Source: an uncultured Alphaproteobacteria bacterium
Lineage (GTDB): Bacteria; Pseudomonadota; Alphaproteobacteria; HIMB59
Direction of reading: 5' to 3'
Assembly (NCBI GenBank): GCA_902575725.1
Contig: CACGSS010000002.1
Coordinates: 104,670 to 168,669 of the forward strand
Length of the DNA: 64,000 bases
Shown: piece by piece, positions 16,563 to 25,766 of the stretch
Position numbering within the stretch: the stretch's first letter is position 1
Layout: each line of letters begins with the position of its first letter
Position numbers and translations under genes: made by a program
Notes under the pieces: model-generated
Databases searched by the model: none
Seen by the model: only the letters and a program-made list of their open reading frames with translations
Told to the model about the DNA's origin: nothing

Positions 16563-19500
16563 TTATTTTATAATTAATAAAAGTTGCTGAGCCTCAATAT
16601 TTTCACCAGCTTTTACGCAAAGTCTCTCAACTATTCCAGGTTGGTCTGCGTAAATAACTGTTTCCATTTTCATGGCCTCAATAGTGCATAATTTAGCACC
16701 CTTTGGCACTTTAATTCCCTCAGTAACAGCAACGTCTACAAGTAAACCAGGTATAGGGGCCGCAACATGATCTTTGTTGCTAGGATCGGCAATTTCTTTA
16801 GCTAAATCGTCAACTGCAATAGAATTATCTTTAATGTCAACTGACCTGGCCTGGCCATTCAATTCAAAATATACTGTTCTGTAACCTTTTTCGTTTGGCT
16901 CGCTTAAAGTGAAATATCTTATTATAAGTGTCTTACCAGGTTCTATAGAAACATATATCTCTTCCCCTGTGTTCATCCCAAAGAAATAGTTTGATGTTGG
17001 GATAACACTAGTATTACCAAATTTCTTTTTGTGTTTTATATACTCATCAAAAACCTCAGGAAAAAATATTTGTGAAATTGTATCTTTCTCTGAAATAGTC
17101 TCACTATACTTCTTTTCCAAATCCTTCGTTCTATTTTTGATTTTTAATGAGGGTAGCTTTGATCCAAATCTATAATTAATTGGTTTTTTTCCTTTTAAAA
17201 TTTTCTTTTGGAGTGCTTTTGGGAAACCTTTATATGGTTGACCTAATCGGCCACTAAAGAATTCGATGACTGATGCAGGAAAGCCAACATCCTTTTTAGG
17301 GTCTAAAACATCTTGAATTTGAATATTATTTGCCAACATATAAATTGCCATATCACCAACAACCTTAGATATAGGTGTAACTTTAATTACATCACCAAAT
17401 ATTTTGTTCACTTCGGCATACATTGACGCAAGTTCTGGCCATCTCTCGTCTGTAATGCCCATTGACCTTGCTTGCTCTCTTAGATTAGTGTATTGACCAC
17501 CTGGCATTTGATGTAAATATACTTCTGACATACTAGTGCGAGTTTTGCTTTCGAAAGGTTGGTATTGTTTTCTAACACCTTCCCAATAATTTGCAGCAGT
17601 CCTGACAACAGCAGAAGAAATTTTTGGATCTCTTTTATTGCCATCAAGAGACTCTAAAACTGCACCAAAACTAGGTTGCGATGTAAAGCCAGACCAAGAG
17701 TCAATTGCTACATCAACAATATCTACCCCTGCTTCCGAGGCATTAAGCAATGTTGCAACACCATTTCCACTTGTATCGTGAGTATGGAAATGGATTGGAA
17801 TTTTTATACTTTTCTTTAATTCTTTAAATAAAATTTTTGCTGCCTTGGGTTTACACAAACCTGCCATATCTTTGATTGCAAGAAAGTGGACTCCCATTTT
17901 CTCAAGCTTTTGCGCCATTTTTAAGTAATAATCAAGTGTATATTTTTTCTCTGCTGGAGACGATAAATCGCCAGAGTAACAAATAGAAGCTTCACAGATT
18001 TTTCCAGATTTTAATACTTCGTCAATAGAGACTCTCATATTTTCAATCCAGTTTAGTGCATCAAATATTCTAAAAACGTCAATCCCAGACTGAGCGGAAA
18101 GTTGTATAAACCTTCTTAAAACATTATCAGGATAGTTTGTATATCCAAGAGCATTCGATCCTCTGAATAACATTTGTAATAGGGCTGAGGGCATTTGTTC
18201 ACGTAACTTTTCTAGACGTTCCCATGGGTCCTCTTTTAAAAATCTTAATGCAACATCAAAAGTTGCACCACCCCAACACTCAATTGAGAATAAATTTTTA
18301 AGTCTTTCTTCATATAGGTCAGTTATGCCTAACATATCTTGTGTTCTCATTCGAGTTGCAATCAAAGATTGATGAGCGTCTCTAAAGGTAGTATCTGTAA
18401 TCAATAATTGTTTTTCTTTTAGCACAGTCTCAGCAACAGCAGATGGACCATTAGTATCTAAAATTTGTTTATATGTTTTATTGACAGTCTCTTGAGCTTT
18501 TTTTGATCTAGATATTCCATAGTCTGAGAGTTTTGCTGGTGTTGTCTCTCTTAATTTTGGTCTATTAGCGACTTCTGGGTTGCCGTTGACAATAACTTCA
18601 GCTAAGAAGTTTAATGTTTTGGTTGCCCTATCTTTTCGACCAGAGAATTGAAACAAACTTTTTTCACTATCTATAAATTTTGTATGGTATTTGAAAACAT
18701 CGAAACCTTTATGGTTAATTAACTTTAATAAAAAAGGTATGTTTGTTTTTACACCTCTGACACGAAATTCACTCAATGCTCTATTCATTCGTCTCTTTGC
18801 TTCAATAGGGGTTTGACCTTTTGCAGTTACTTTAACTAAAAGAGAGTCATAATAAGGAGTAATAACCGTACCAGTAGATGCAGTTCCAGCATCTAGTCTT
18901 ATTCCCAGGCCACTTGCAGATCTATAAACATTAATTTTACCGTAATCTGGAGCAAAATCATTAGCGGCATCTTCTGTTGTAACCCTTGATTGGATAGCAT
19001 GTCCTTTCATATGAATGTCTTTTTGAGTTGGCACACCACATATATCATCTCCAATTTTAGCACCAGCTGCCAAGAGGAACTGAGCTTTTACTATATCAAT
19101 ACCAGTAATTTCTTCTGTTACAGTGTGTTCAACTTGAACTCTTGGGTTAACTTCAATGAAGAAAAAATCTCTAGATTTAGCATCCATTAAAAACTCTACA
19201 GTTCCCGCACATGAATAATTAACTTGTTTTCCTATTCTAACACCTGCGTTACAAATCTCATTTCTCTCTTTGTCAGATAGGTAGGCAGCAGGAGCTCTTT
19301 CTACTACCTTTTGATGTCGTCTTTGAAGAGAACAATCTCTTTCAAAAAGGTGAACTATATTGCCATGCGTATCGCCAATTATCTGAACTTCAACATGAAA
19401 AGCTTTTTCGATTAACTTTTCAAAAAATACATCATCTTTTCCAAAGGCACTCTTAGCTTCTCTCCTAGCGGTGTTGATTTGATTTTCTAATTCTGTTTCT

Positions 19501-20027
19501 TTTCTGATCACTCGCATTCCACGACCGCCGCCACCCCAAGATGCTTTGAGCATAATTGGATAACCAATTTTTTTTGCAAGATCTTTACATTTTTTTAAAT
19601 CTTTTGGTAAGGGTCCTGTGGAAGGTATGGTTGGTACTTTAGCTTTGCCTGCAGTTTTTTTAGCTTCTACTTTATTTCCAAGTGATCGCATAATCTTTGG
19701 AGAGGGTCCAACAAAAATAATATTATGTTTTGCACATTCATCAGCAAATTCTGGGTTTTCAGATAAGAAGCCGTAACCTGGATGGATGGCATCACAACCT
19801 GAATTAACAGCAATTTGTACGATGCCTTTGTAATCTAGGTAAGCCTGAATAGGACCTAATCCTGATCCAACAAGATAGCTTTCGTCTGTTTTGAAACGGT
19901 GCAATGCAAAACGATCCTCGTACGAGTAAATGGATACAGTCCTAAAGCCCAATTCAGTTGCTGCACGAGATATTCTAATTGCAATTTCACTTCTGTTAGC
20001 AATTAATATTTTCTTAATTTGTTTCAT
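16563..20027 (-). CDS. pyc: Pyruvate carboxylase
   Basis: This biotin enzyme fixes bicarbonate onto pyruvate to give oxaloacetate, refilling the TCA cycle. The 1154-residue single chain has the full order: biotin carboxylase (start KILIANRSEIAIRI; ATP-grasp GGGGRGMRVI; VEVQIIGD), carboxyltransferase (LLITDTTFRDAHQSL with the metal ligand aspartate), and C-terminal biotin carrier domain with the biotinylated lysine K1120 in EAMKMET. The length matches single-chain pyruvate carboxylases. It lies 32 bp upstream of ispH, near the rhodopsin cluster; light-driven energy would pay for this ATP-using reaction, which is an inference. Confidence 0.97.
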   Translation of the reverse strand: MKQIKKILIANRSEIAIRISRAATELGFRTVSIYSYEDRFALHRFKTDESYLVGSGLGPIQAYLDYKGIVQIAVNSGCDAIHPGYGFLSENPEFADECAKHNIIFVGPSPKIMRSLGNKVEAKKTAGKAKVPTIPSTGPLPKDLKKCKDLAKKIGYPIMLKASWGGGGRGMRVIRKETELENQINTARREAKSAFGKDDVFFEKLIEKAFHVEVQIIGDTHGNIVHLFERDCSLQRRHQKVVERAPAAYLSDKERNEICNAGVRIGKQVNYSCAGTVEFLMDAKSRDFFFIEVNPRVQVEHTVTEEITGIDIVKAQFLLAAGAKIGDDICGVPTQKDIHMKGHAIQSRVTTEDAANDFAPDYGKINVYRSASGLGIRLDAGTASTGTVITPYYDSLLVKVTAKGQTPIEAKRRMNRALSEFRVRGVKTNIPFLLKLINHKGFDVFKYHTKFIDSEKSLFQFSGRKDRATKTLNFLAEVIVNGNPEVANRPKLRETTPAKLSDYGISRSKKAQETVNKTYKQILDTNGPSAVAETVLKEKQLLITDTTFRDAHQSLIATRMRTQDMLGITDLYEERLKNLFSIECWGGATFDVALRFLKEDPWERLEKLREQMPSALLQMLFRGSNALGYTNYPDNVLRRFIQLSAQSGIDVFRIFDALNWIENMRVSIDEVLKSGKICEASICYSGDLSSPAEKKYTLDYYLKMAQKLEKMGVHFLAIKDMAGLCKPKAAKILFKELKKSIKIPIHFHTHDTSGNGVATLLNASEAGVDIVDVAIDSWSGFTSQPSFGAVLESLDGNKRDPKISSAVVRTAANYWEGVRKQYQPFESKTRTSMSEVYLHQMPGGQYTNLREQARSMGITDERWPELASMYAEVNKIFGDVIKVTPISKVVGDMAIYMLANNIQIQDVLDPKKDVGFPASVIEFFSGRLGQPYKGFPKALQKKILKGKKPINYRFGSKLPSLKIKNRTKDLEKKYSETISEKDTISQIFFPEVFDEYIKHKKKFGNTSVIPTSNYFFGMNTGEEIYVSIEPGKTLIIRYFTLSEPNEKGYRTVYFELNGQARSVDIKDNSIAVDDLAKEIADPSNKDHVAAPIPGLLVDVAVTEGIKVPKGAKLCTIEAMKMETVIYADQPGIVERLCVKAGENIEAQQLLLIIK

Positions 20028-20090
20028 AATGCTAAATAAGTTTATTTTTATACATTATTCTGTTTTTTTTCATAGACAATCTATAGAAAA

Positions 20091-20744
20091 TTAGGGTTTT
20101 TTTACTTTTATAGCCTTTCTTCTGTTTGGATAACAGTCTTTGCAAATTTTACATTCAACACCAAAGCAGCTTCTAGCTTTGCAATATTCTCTTCCATAAA
20201 AAATCATTTGTAAGTGAAGTCTGTTCCAAGTTGCCTTAGGAAATAATTTTTTAATATCTAATTCAGTTTGGACTACATTTTTACCATTTGTCAGACCCCA
20301 CCTTTGTGCTAGACGATGAATATGTGTATCTACAGGGAATGCAGGGTGACCAAAACCTTGGGACATTACTACACTTGCTGTTTTATGACCAACTCCTGGT
20401 AAATTTTCTAAATCTTCAAAAGTCTCTGGGACCCTGCCATTGTATTTTTTAATTAATATTTTTGAGAGTTTAGAAATAGCTTTTGATTTTTTAGGTGCAA
20501 GTCCACATGGTTTAATGATTTTATAAATTTTATTAACAGGCACCTTTGCCATATCATAAGGATTATTTGCCGTTTTAAATAGTAAAGGTGTAATCTTATT
20601 CACACGTTCGTCTGTGCATTGAGCACTTAATAAAACTGCTATTAAAAGCTCATATACATTTTTATGTTTAAGAGGGATTGGGATATTTGGATAAAATTTG
20701 TTTAAATTATCCAATACCACATTTGCTCTTTCTTGTTTTTTCAT
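20091..20744 (-). CDS. nth: Endonuclease III, DNA glycosylase/AP lyase Nth
   Basis: Nth removes oxidised pyrimidines and cuts the abasic site. The helix-hairpin-helix with the catalytic lysine is seen as LPGVGHKTASVV and the catalytic aspartate in FPVDTHIHRLAQRW. The C-terminal Fe-S loop is odd: it carries five cysteines in 17 residues (CKARSCFGVECKICKDC), not the usual C-x6-C-x2-C-x5-C, so the cluster ligands may be shifted. 217 residues is normal. It sits opposite a DUF2244 gene, a pairing also common in other alphaproteobacteria. Confidence 0.94.
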   Translation of the reverse strand: MKKQERANVVLDNLNKFYPNIPIPLKHKNVYELLIAVLLSAQCTDERVNKITPLLFKTANNPYDMAKVPVNKIYKIIKPCGLAPKKSKAISKLSKILIKKYNGRVPETFEDLENLPGVGHKTASVVMSQGFGHPAFPVDTHIHRLAQRWGLTNGKNVVQTELDIKKLFPKATWNRLHLQMIFYGREYCKARSCFGVECKICKDCYPNRRKAIKVKKP

Positions 20745-20807
20745 ATTATTATTGGTTTGCTATTAAAACTATTATAAATATAAATATAATTTTATAAACT
20801 TATACAA

Positions 20808-21239
20808 ATGACAAGAAAGCTTCATATCAAACCAAATAGGAGTCTGACAAATCTTCAAATTCTATTTTTTTTATTCATTACAGGTTTCTTGATCATTTTT
20901 ATTGGTGGAAGATTTTTATTAGTCGGTGCTTGGCCGATAATTATATTTGGTATTGTTGAATTTTCTATTTTGGTCGTATGTACTTATTTTTTTGTAAAGA
21001 GTTTAAAAAAAACAGAAAAAATTTCTTTAGAATCAAAATCTATGCAATTAGAGCGGCTTGATGGAGATGAGGTTATTGAACAAAACAGTTATAATTTAAA
21101 TTGGTTGAAAATAAAGAATGAAAAAAATTCATTAAGTGTAAATTATGCTGGAAAGAAAAAATTCTTCGCCAGTTTTTTGAGTGAGGATAGAAGGAAAAAA
21201 TTAAAAAGAATTATTGAGAAGTACAGCTCCTCCGTCTAG
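20808..21239 (+). CDS. DUF2244 family membrane protein
   Basis: The 143-residue product has the DUF2244 layout: a short basic N-terminus with the family-like IKPNRSLTN, two adjacent transmembrane helices (about residues 18-36 and 40-62), and a C-terminal cytoplasmic beta-rich domain with WLKIKNEKNSLSVNY. The function of the family is not known. It starts 63 bp from nth on the opposite strand and overlaps the convergent dapB by 4 bp at the 3' end. Confidence 0.75.
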   Translation: MTRKLHIKPNRSLTNLQILFFLFITGFLIIFIGGRFLLVGAWPIIIFGIVEFSILVVCTYFFVKSLKKTEKISLESKSMQLERLDGDEVIEQNSYNLNWLKIKNEKNSLSVNYAGKKKFFASFLSEDRRKKLKRIIEKYSSSV

Positions 21240-22015
21240 CTAATCATATCTTTGAAGGTGTAAAAGCCTTTTTCCTTTGATGATAACCATACTGCTGCTT
21301 GAATAGCGCCGTCAGAAAAAATTTTTCTGTTGAGGGCCTTGTGTGTTAATTCTACAGACTCATTGTCACCGTGAAATATGACCGTATGTTCTCCTGGAAT
21401 ATTTCCACCTCTAATAGACGAGAAACCAATTTCATTTTCTTTTCTTTGGCCTTCTTGATCCTGACGTTTAAAATTAAAATTTGATTTGGATAGCCCAAGC
21501 TCTGCTACAATCTCCTCTCCAAGCTTTAAAGCTGTTCCACTAGGTGCATCCTTTTTGTGTCGGTGGTGTGTTTCGATTATTTCTATATCGAAATCTTTTA
21601 AGTGTTTTGCGGCTTTTCTTGCTATTTCAAAAAATGTATTAACTCCATAACTCATATTTGGTGCGTAAAATACTTTTGTTGAATTACTTGTTTGCTTTAA
21701 GAGGTTAAAATGACTCTCATCTAGTCCGGTCGTTCCAATAACTAAACCAGTATTATTAGAAACGGCAGCTTCGGCGAAATTAAATAAGGCCTTAGGTGTT
21801 GTAAAATCTATAACTATATCTGCTTTTTCAAATGACTCTTCCCTAGTGGTGAAAACATTTTCTTGAATTTGATTTTTATTAATAAAGCTAGAGTCAATAT
21901 CTTTAACATCAAATACTCCAACGAGTTCAACGTTATTATTCGATAGAGCGGAATTTATGAGATTATTTCCCATTCTTCCTAATGCCCCTGCGATAGCTAT
22001 TTTTGTTCTAGACAT
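21236..22015 (-). CDS. dapB: 4-hydroxy-tetrahydrodipicolinate reductase DapB
   Basis: DapB reduces the cyclic intermediate of the diaminopimelate/lysine pathway with NAD(P)H, feeding both lysine and peptidoglycan. The nucleotide-binding motif IAGALGRMGNNLI, the middle IGTTGLDESH, and the signature ETHHRHKKDAPSGTAL containing the catalytic histidine and lysine are all present. 259 residues is typical. The 74 bp upstream (22016-22089) separate it from a divergent 56-codon gene. Confidence 0.96.
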   Translation of the reverse strand: MSRTKIAIAGALGRMGNNLINSALSNNNVELVGVFDVKDIDSSFINKNQIQENVFTTREESFEKADIVIDFTTPKALFNFAEAAVSNNTGLVIGTTGLDESHFNLLKQTSNSTKVFYAPNMSYGVNTFFEIARKAAKHLKDFDIEIIETHHRHKKDAPSGTALKLGEEIVAELGLSKSNFNFKRQDQEGQRKENEIGFSSIRGGNIPGEHTVIFHGDNESVELTHKALNRKIFSDGAIQAAVWLSSKEKGFYTFKDMIS

Positions 22016-22089
22016 GATTAAGACTTGTTATACATAAATTAGTAGATATGGAATAGCAAAATTATTAAATTTTATGCTAAAATTAACTT

Positions 22090-22260
22090 ATGATTAGACT
22101 TGCATTAATTCTTCTTATTTTATTACTAGCTAGTTTATTAATATTTAATAAGAAATTTAGAGAGGCTTTTACAATATCAGTAATACCACTAGTCTTATTA
22201 GTTGTTGGACTTATTGGGTATATGATTTACTATATGTTCAGTACTAACTATTTTTCTTAG
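22090..22260 (+). CDS. Small membrane protein, 56 residues
   Basis: An open frame from ATG 22090 to TAG 22260 between the divergent dapB and convergent rhodanese gene. The product would be MIRLALILLILLLASLL, then a basic IFNKKFREAF loop, then a second span VIPLVLLVVGLIGYMIYYMF and a short tail. Two hydrophobic helices around a positively charged turn look like a real small membrane protein, and its reading frame fills an otherwise empty gap. No clear ribosome site precedes it and no family is recognised, so it stays a candidate. Confidence 0.45.
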   Translation: MIRLALILLILLLASLLIFNKKFREAFTISVIPLVLLVVGLIGYMIYYMFSTNYFS

Positions 22261-22278
22261 AGTTTTTAAAATTATGAG

Positions 22279-22677
22279 TTATTTACCTTGCTCGGTTTTA
22301 AAACCTAAATTAATCCAATCAATTAAACCTTTGTCCATTTCATAAATACTTCCCTGATACCCTTCAGAAACTAGATAATCTGCAACCTTTTTAGATGTAA
22401 TGCCTGCGGTACAGTGAATAATAATATCCTTATTATCGGGGTTTATGGAGTTGATTTTTTCAACAGTTATTTCTTTAAAAGGAATATTGTGTGAGTTCTC
22501 AATTCGAATCATATTGTGTTCTTTTGGATATCTAACATCAATTACAATTGCACCCTCTTGAATTCTTTTAAATGATTCTTCAGTATCTATAGGTGTGTAG
22601 TTCATTGTATTACTCTGAGCAAATAATAAATTAGTTAGCAGAAAAAAAAATAGAAAAAATTTTTTTAAAAAATTCAC
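22279..22677 (-). CDS. Rhodanese-like domain protein, exported
   Basis: A single rhodanese domain (about 100 residues) after a signal peptide (NFLKKFFLFFFLLTNLLFA). The active-site loop IIHCTAGITSKK holds the catalytic cysteine, and VIDVRYPKEHNMIRIENSHNIP is the typical first half. It probably moves sulfane sulfur or acts as a thiol carrier in the periplasm. GTG at 22677 is chosen as start because it begins the signal peptide 5 bp after the upstream stop; a TTG at 22707 would overlap the cytochrome gene. Cotranscribed with the cytochrome. Confidence 0.82.
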   Translation of the reverse strand: MNFLKKFFLFFFLLTNLLFAQSNTMNYTPIDTEESFKRIQEGAIVIDVRYPKEHNMIRIENSHNIPFKEITVEKINSINPDNKDIIIHCTAGITSKKVADYLVSEGYQGSIYEMDKGLIDWINLGFKTEQGK

Positions 22678-22682
22678 TCTTA

Positions 22683-23096
22683 TTAATCTCTGAAACGAGA
22701 GTGGCAACTCTTACAGCTTCCAAATAGATTTTGGTGAAATTGTTGAACACTTTCAATATCACCCTCTAATGAGGATAATTTTGCAAGTGCTGCGTTGTCT
22801 TCTGTCTCTTTTGCAATTTGATTAAACAATTCTCTATTGTCAATTATGTCAGTACTAGCTTTTGACTTACCTCCAAATGAATCATCAGGAAATAAAGTAG
22901 GGTAAACTCTCATTATATTTTCGATTTCTTCATAAATTCCTGCCAAGTCATCGTTAATCACATCGTCTTTAATTAAATTGTTTGCAGCTCTCATTAGTTT
23001 ATTGAAGTCTCTCATGGACTCTTGCCGATCAAGCACAGGGTTAGAATAAGCTAAAAATGGGAATAAAAATATTAAGGCAAGTAAACTTTTAATCAT
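22683..23096 (-). CDS. Cytochrome c'-type monoheme protein, periplasmic
   Basis: A signal peptide (MIKSLLALIFLFPFLAYS) precedes a helical domain that ends with the heme attachment motif CKSCH near the C-terminus, as in cytochrome c'/class II cytochromes. The preceding QQFHQNLFGS helix is also typical. Such proteins bind NO or carry electrons in the periplasm; which applies here is unknown. 137 residues is normal. It is upstream of the rhodanese gene (5 bp) in a leftward pair, and 41 bp downstream of the tungstate importer ATPase gene. Confidence 0.82.
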   Translation of the reverse strand: MIKSLLALIFLFPFLAYSNPVLDRQESMRDFNKLMRAANNLIKDDVINDDLAGIYEEIENIMRVYPTLFPDDSFGGKSKASTDIIDNRELFNQIAKETEDNAALAKLSSLEGDIESVQQFHQNLFGSCKSCHSRFRD

Positions 23097-23137
23097 GATA
23101 TGTATTTTTAGAATATCAGTAAATTATGTATGGAACA

Positions 23138-23743
23138 TTAAAAAAATTTTGAAGAAATATCGTTAAATACAATTTTTCCTGAATCTAAAACTATCACGTA
23201 ATCTGCAAATTTTTTTACAAGACTCATATTGTGGAGAGATAAAAGAATAGTTTTATTTTTAACTTTAGACAAAGAAGTAAAAAAAATCTTTTCACTTTCT
23301 AAGTCAAGGTTCTGATTAGGTTCGTCTAAAATGATTAAATCTTGTTCATAGCTCATTAATCTAGAAATGAATACTTTCTGTTTTTCTCCTTCTGATAAAT
23401 TTTGAAATTTCCGTTTTTTTAATTTATTTAATTTAAATAAATTAAAGTAGAACTTATTTACCTTGGATTTCTTTAATTTGCTTAATAGCAGAAAATTATC
23501 CTCTAAACTTTTATTTAAAGAAATAGGTTTTTGAAAAAGCATCGGTATAGGTTCACAATAATCAGAGTTAATTGTTCCTTTATTAGGAATAATAATTTTA
23601 TTTATAATTTTTATTAGAGAGCTTTTACCAGAACCATTTTTTCCAGTAATAACTGTAATTTTGTTTCGTATGATATTTAGATTAATATTCGAGAGAATAT
23701 TTTTTCCATCAATCGTGTATGAAATATTATTTACTTTGATCAT
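23138..23743 (-). CDS. tupC: ABC transporter ATP-binding protein, tungstate-type (TupC)
   Basis: The cytoplasmic ATPase of an anion importer. Walker A is VITGKNGSGKSSLIK, the ABC signature is NLSEGEKQKVFISR and Walker B is DLIILDEPNQNLD, followed by the H-loop LSLHNMS. The length of 201 residues is short but complete for the nucleotide-binding domain. It overlaps the permease gene by 17 bp and the set reads binding protein-permease-ATPase, the order of tup operons. Confidence 0.88.
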   Translation of the reverse strand: MIKVNNISYTIDGKNILSNINLNIIRNKITVITGKNGSGKSSLIKIINKIIIPNKGTINSDYCEPIPMLFQKPISLNKSLEDNFLLLSKLKKSKVNKFYFNLFKLNKLKKRKFQNLSEGEKQKVFISRLMSYEQDLIILDEPNQNLDLESEKIFFTSLSKVKNKTILLSLHNMSLVKKFADYVIVLDSGKIVFNDISSKFF

Positions 23744-24383
23744 TATTTTTATTTAAAAAATTAAGGGATATTGATATTAAAAGTGTGAGAGAAATTAATA
23801 TCGTTCCTAAAACTATACCTAATGAAACATTCCCTTTAGAAGTTTCTAAAGCAATTGTCGCTGTCATGTTTCTTGTGAAATGATCAATTGAGCCTCCTAC
23901 AATTGCAGCTGCACCATACTCGCTAATAGCCCTGCCAAAACCTAGTAAAAAGACAGTGATGTAAATATTTGTTTTATTTGAAAAGAGTATGAAAATTATA
24001 TCTTTTTTGGAGGCTCCATAAGACATTAATTCATCTCTATAAATTGGATAATCCTCTTCAATGTTTTTAATAATTAAAGTTATCATAATTGGGAAGATAA
24101 TTACGATCTGAGCAATGATCATTGCTAAAGGTGAATATAGAATTTCCATCCAACCTAAGGGGCCAGATCTACTTATAAGTATATAGACTAATAGCCCTGC
24201 ACATACGGGAGGGATAGAGGTAAGAGAGCTTAAGAAAATTACAATTGGTTTTTTTAATTGGAATTGATAAATAGCAATTAAATAGCCAAAGATCATTGAT
24301 AAAAAAAATGCAATTAAAGTTGAGAAAATACTTACATAAATTGTAATAAAAACTGCGGATTGTATTTTTTCAAAAGTTAGCAT
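23727..24383 (-). CDS. tupB: ABC transporter permease, tungstate-type (TupB)
   Basis: A membrane permease of 218 residues with about five hydrophobic spans and the inner-membrane EAA-type loop (ELMSYGASKKDIIFILF) that contacts the ATPase, then GFGRAISEYGAAAIVGG, a segment typical of molybdate/tungstate permeases. Family membership follows from this and from the adjoining TupA-like binding protein. The three genes are spaced by 10 bp and a 17-bp overlap. Confidence 0.87.
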   Translation of the reverse strand: MLTFEKIQSAVFITIYVSIFSTLIAFFLSMIFGYLIAIYQFQLKKPIVIFLSSLTSIPPVCAGLLVYILISRSGPLGWMEILYSPLAMIIAQIVIIFPIMITLIIKNIEEDYPIYRDELMSYGASKKDIIFILFSNKTNIYITVFLLGFGRAISEYGAAAIVGGSIDHFTRNMTATIALETSKGNVSLGIVLGTILISLTLLISISLNFLNKNNDQSK

Positions 24384-24393
24384 TTAGATAGTA

Positions 24394-25188
24394 TTAATTG
24401 GTATGAAACAACTTTTCACCGTTATATGTAAACCTATTAATAACATCTTTGCCCTCACCTGTAATCAACCATTCAATGAACTTCTGAGATTTTTTATACT
24501 CGACATGAGGGAATTTTTCTGGATTGACCGCAATAATTCCATAAGGATTATGTAATTCATCACCACCCTCAAAAAGAATTTTTAAATTATTTTTATTTTT
24601 AAAAGATAGCCAGGTGCCTTTGTCACTTATGGTATAGGCATCAATTTCAGAGGCAATATTTAATGTATTGGCCATGCTTGTCCCAGTTTTTATATATCTA
24701 TCAGAGTCAAATTTTTTTATATTTGCCAAACTCCATAATTCTTGTTCTTTTTTATGAGTTCCAGAATTATCATCTCTTGAAATAAATTTGTATTCTGAGT
24801 TATATATTTTTTTTAATGCGGATAAAATATCTTCCTCTTGTGATATTTTCAGCGGGTCAGATTTTGGACCAATTAAAATAAACTTATTGTACATAATTTC
24901 ATATCTTTGAACACCGTAGCCCTCGTCTATAAATTCTAATTCATCTTTTTTTGAATGAACAAATAATAAATCTCCATCGCCCCTTTTTGCGTTTGCAATA
25001 GCATTACCGGTTCCAACTGCAATAGGTCTTACGCTAATTCCAGTTTTATTTTTAAATTCTGATGCTAAGAGATCAAGTAAACCCGTATTAGCAATGCTAG
25101 TAGTAGATTGAATGACTATAAAATCTTTAGAATAAACACTGATGGAAAAAAATAAAAATAACGATAAAAATAAATTTTTTAATTTCAT
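24394..25188 (-). CDS. tupA: Tungstate ABC transporter substrate-binding protein (TupA)
   Basis: A periplasmic oxyanion-binding protein with a signal peptide (MKLKNLFLSLFLFFSISVYS). The TupA-type anion site is seen in IVIQSTTSIANTGLLDLL and RPIAVGTGNAIANAKRGDGD, and SRDDNSGTHKKEQELW is typical of the group. TupA prefers tungstate over molybdate, so the cell probably makes a tungsten or molybdenum enzyme; none is encoded in this window. 264 residues is normal. First gene of tupABC. Confidence 0.9.
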   Translation of the reverse strand: MKLKNLFLSLFLFFSISVYSKDFIVIQSTTSIANTGLLDLLASEFKNKTGISVRPIAVGTGNAIANAKRGDGDLLFVHSKKDELEFIDEGYGVQRYEIMYNKFILIGPKSDPLKISQEEDILSALKKIYNSEYKFISRDDNSGTHKKEQELWSLANIKKFDSDRYIKTGTSMANTLNIASEIDAYTISDKGTWLSFKNKNNLKILFEGGDELHNPYGIIAVNPEKFPHVEYKKSQKFIEWLITGEGKDVINRFTYNGEKLFHTN

Positions 25189-25225
25189 TTATTGACAACA
25201 ATATTAACATACATAATTGAAGATA

Positions 25226-25762
25226 ATGAAGTTAGCAAACAGCGCAGATAATTACGGTTTAATTAGCAAGTTATTTCATTGGATTATGGCTGCTCTTATA
25301 ATTGCAACATACATATTAGGTAAAAATTTAGAGAATAATTTTGAGTATTATTATGAAATATTGATGATACACAACACACTAGGTCTTTCAATTCTTGTCC
25401 TAGCAATATTTAGATTAAGTTGGAAATTTATCAATATTAGGCCCAAGCCCATCTTAAAAAATAAAATATTAATTTATGTTGCTAAAACTAACTATTTTTT
25501 ATTTTACTCAATATTTTTTTTACAACCAATATCTGGATACATCCTTACAAACTTACAAGGTGACACAGTAATGTTTTTAAATTTTGAATTAATAAATTTA
25601 TTGGATCACAACAGTGATTTAAGGTACTTGTTCAAAAGTTTCCATGAATATTCTAGTAATGTTTTATTAGTTTTATTTTTTATACATTCAGGAGCTGCAC
25701 TTATGCACCATTTTGTATTAAAAGATAGAACTTTAAAAAGAATGACTTTTGGTAGTGATTAA
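25226..25762 (+). CDS. Cytochrome b561 family protein
   Basis: A membrane diheme cytochrome of about 178 residues with four hydrophobic helices. Conserved histidines suit heme ligation: LFHWIMAALI (helix 1), MIHNTLGLS (helix 2), SFHEYSSNVLL and FIHSGAALMHHFV (helices 3-4). These proteins accept electrons from ubiquinol or superoxide in the cytoplasmic membrane. ATG at 25226 is preferred over TTG at 25217. It diverges from tupA (37 bp) and converges on cysK with a 4-bp gap. Confidence 0.87.
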   Translation: MKLANSADNYGLISKLFHWIMAALIIATYILGKNLENNFEYYYEILMIHNTLGLSILVLAIFRLSWKFINIRPKPILKNKILIYVAKTNYFLFYSIFFLQPISGYILTNLQGDTVMFLNFELINLLDHNSDLRYLFKSFHEYSSNVLLVLFFIHSGAALMHHFVLKDRTLKRMTFGSD

Positions 25763-25766
25763 AATT

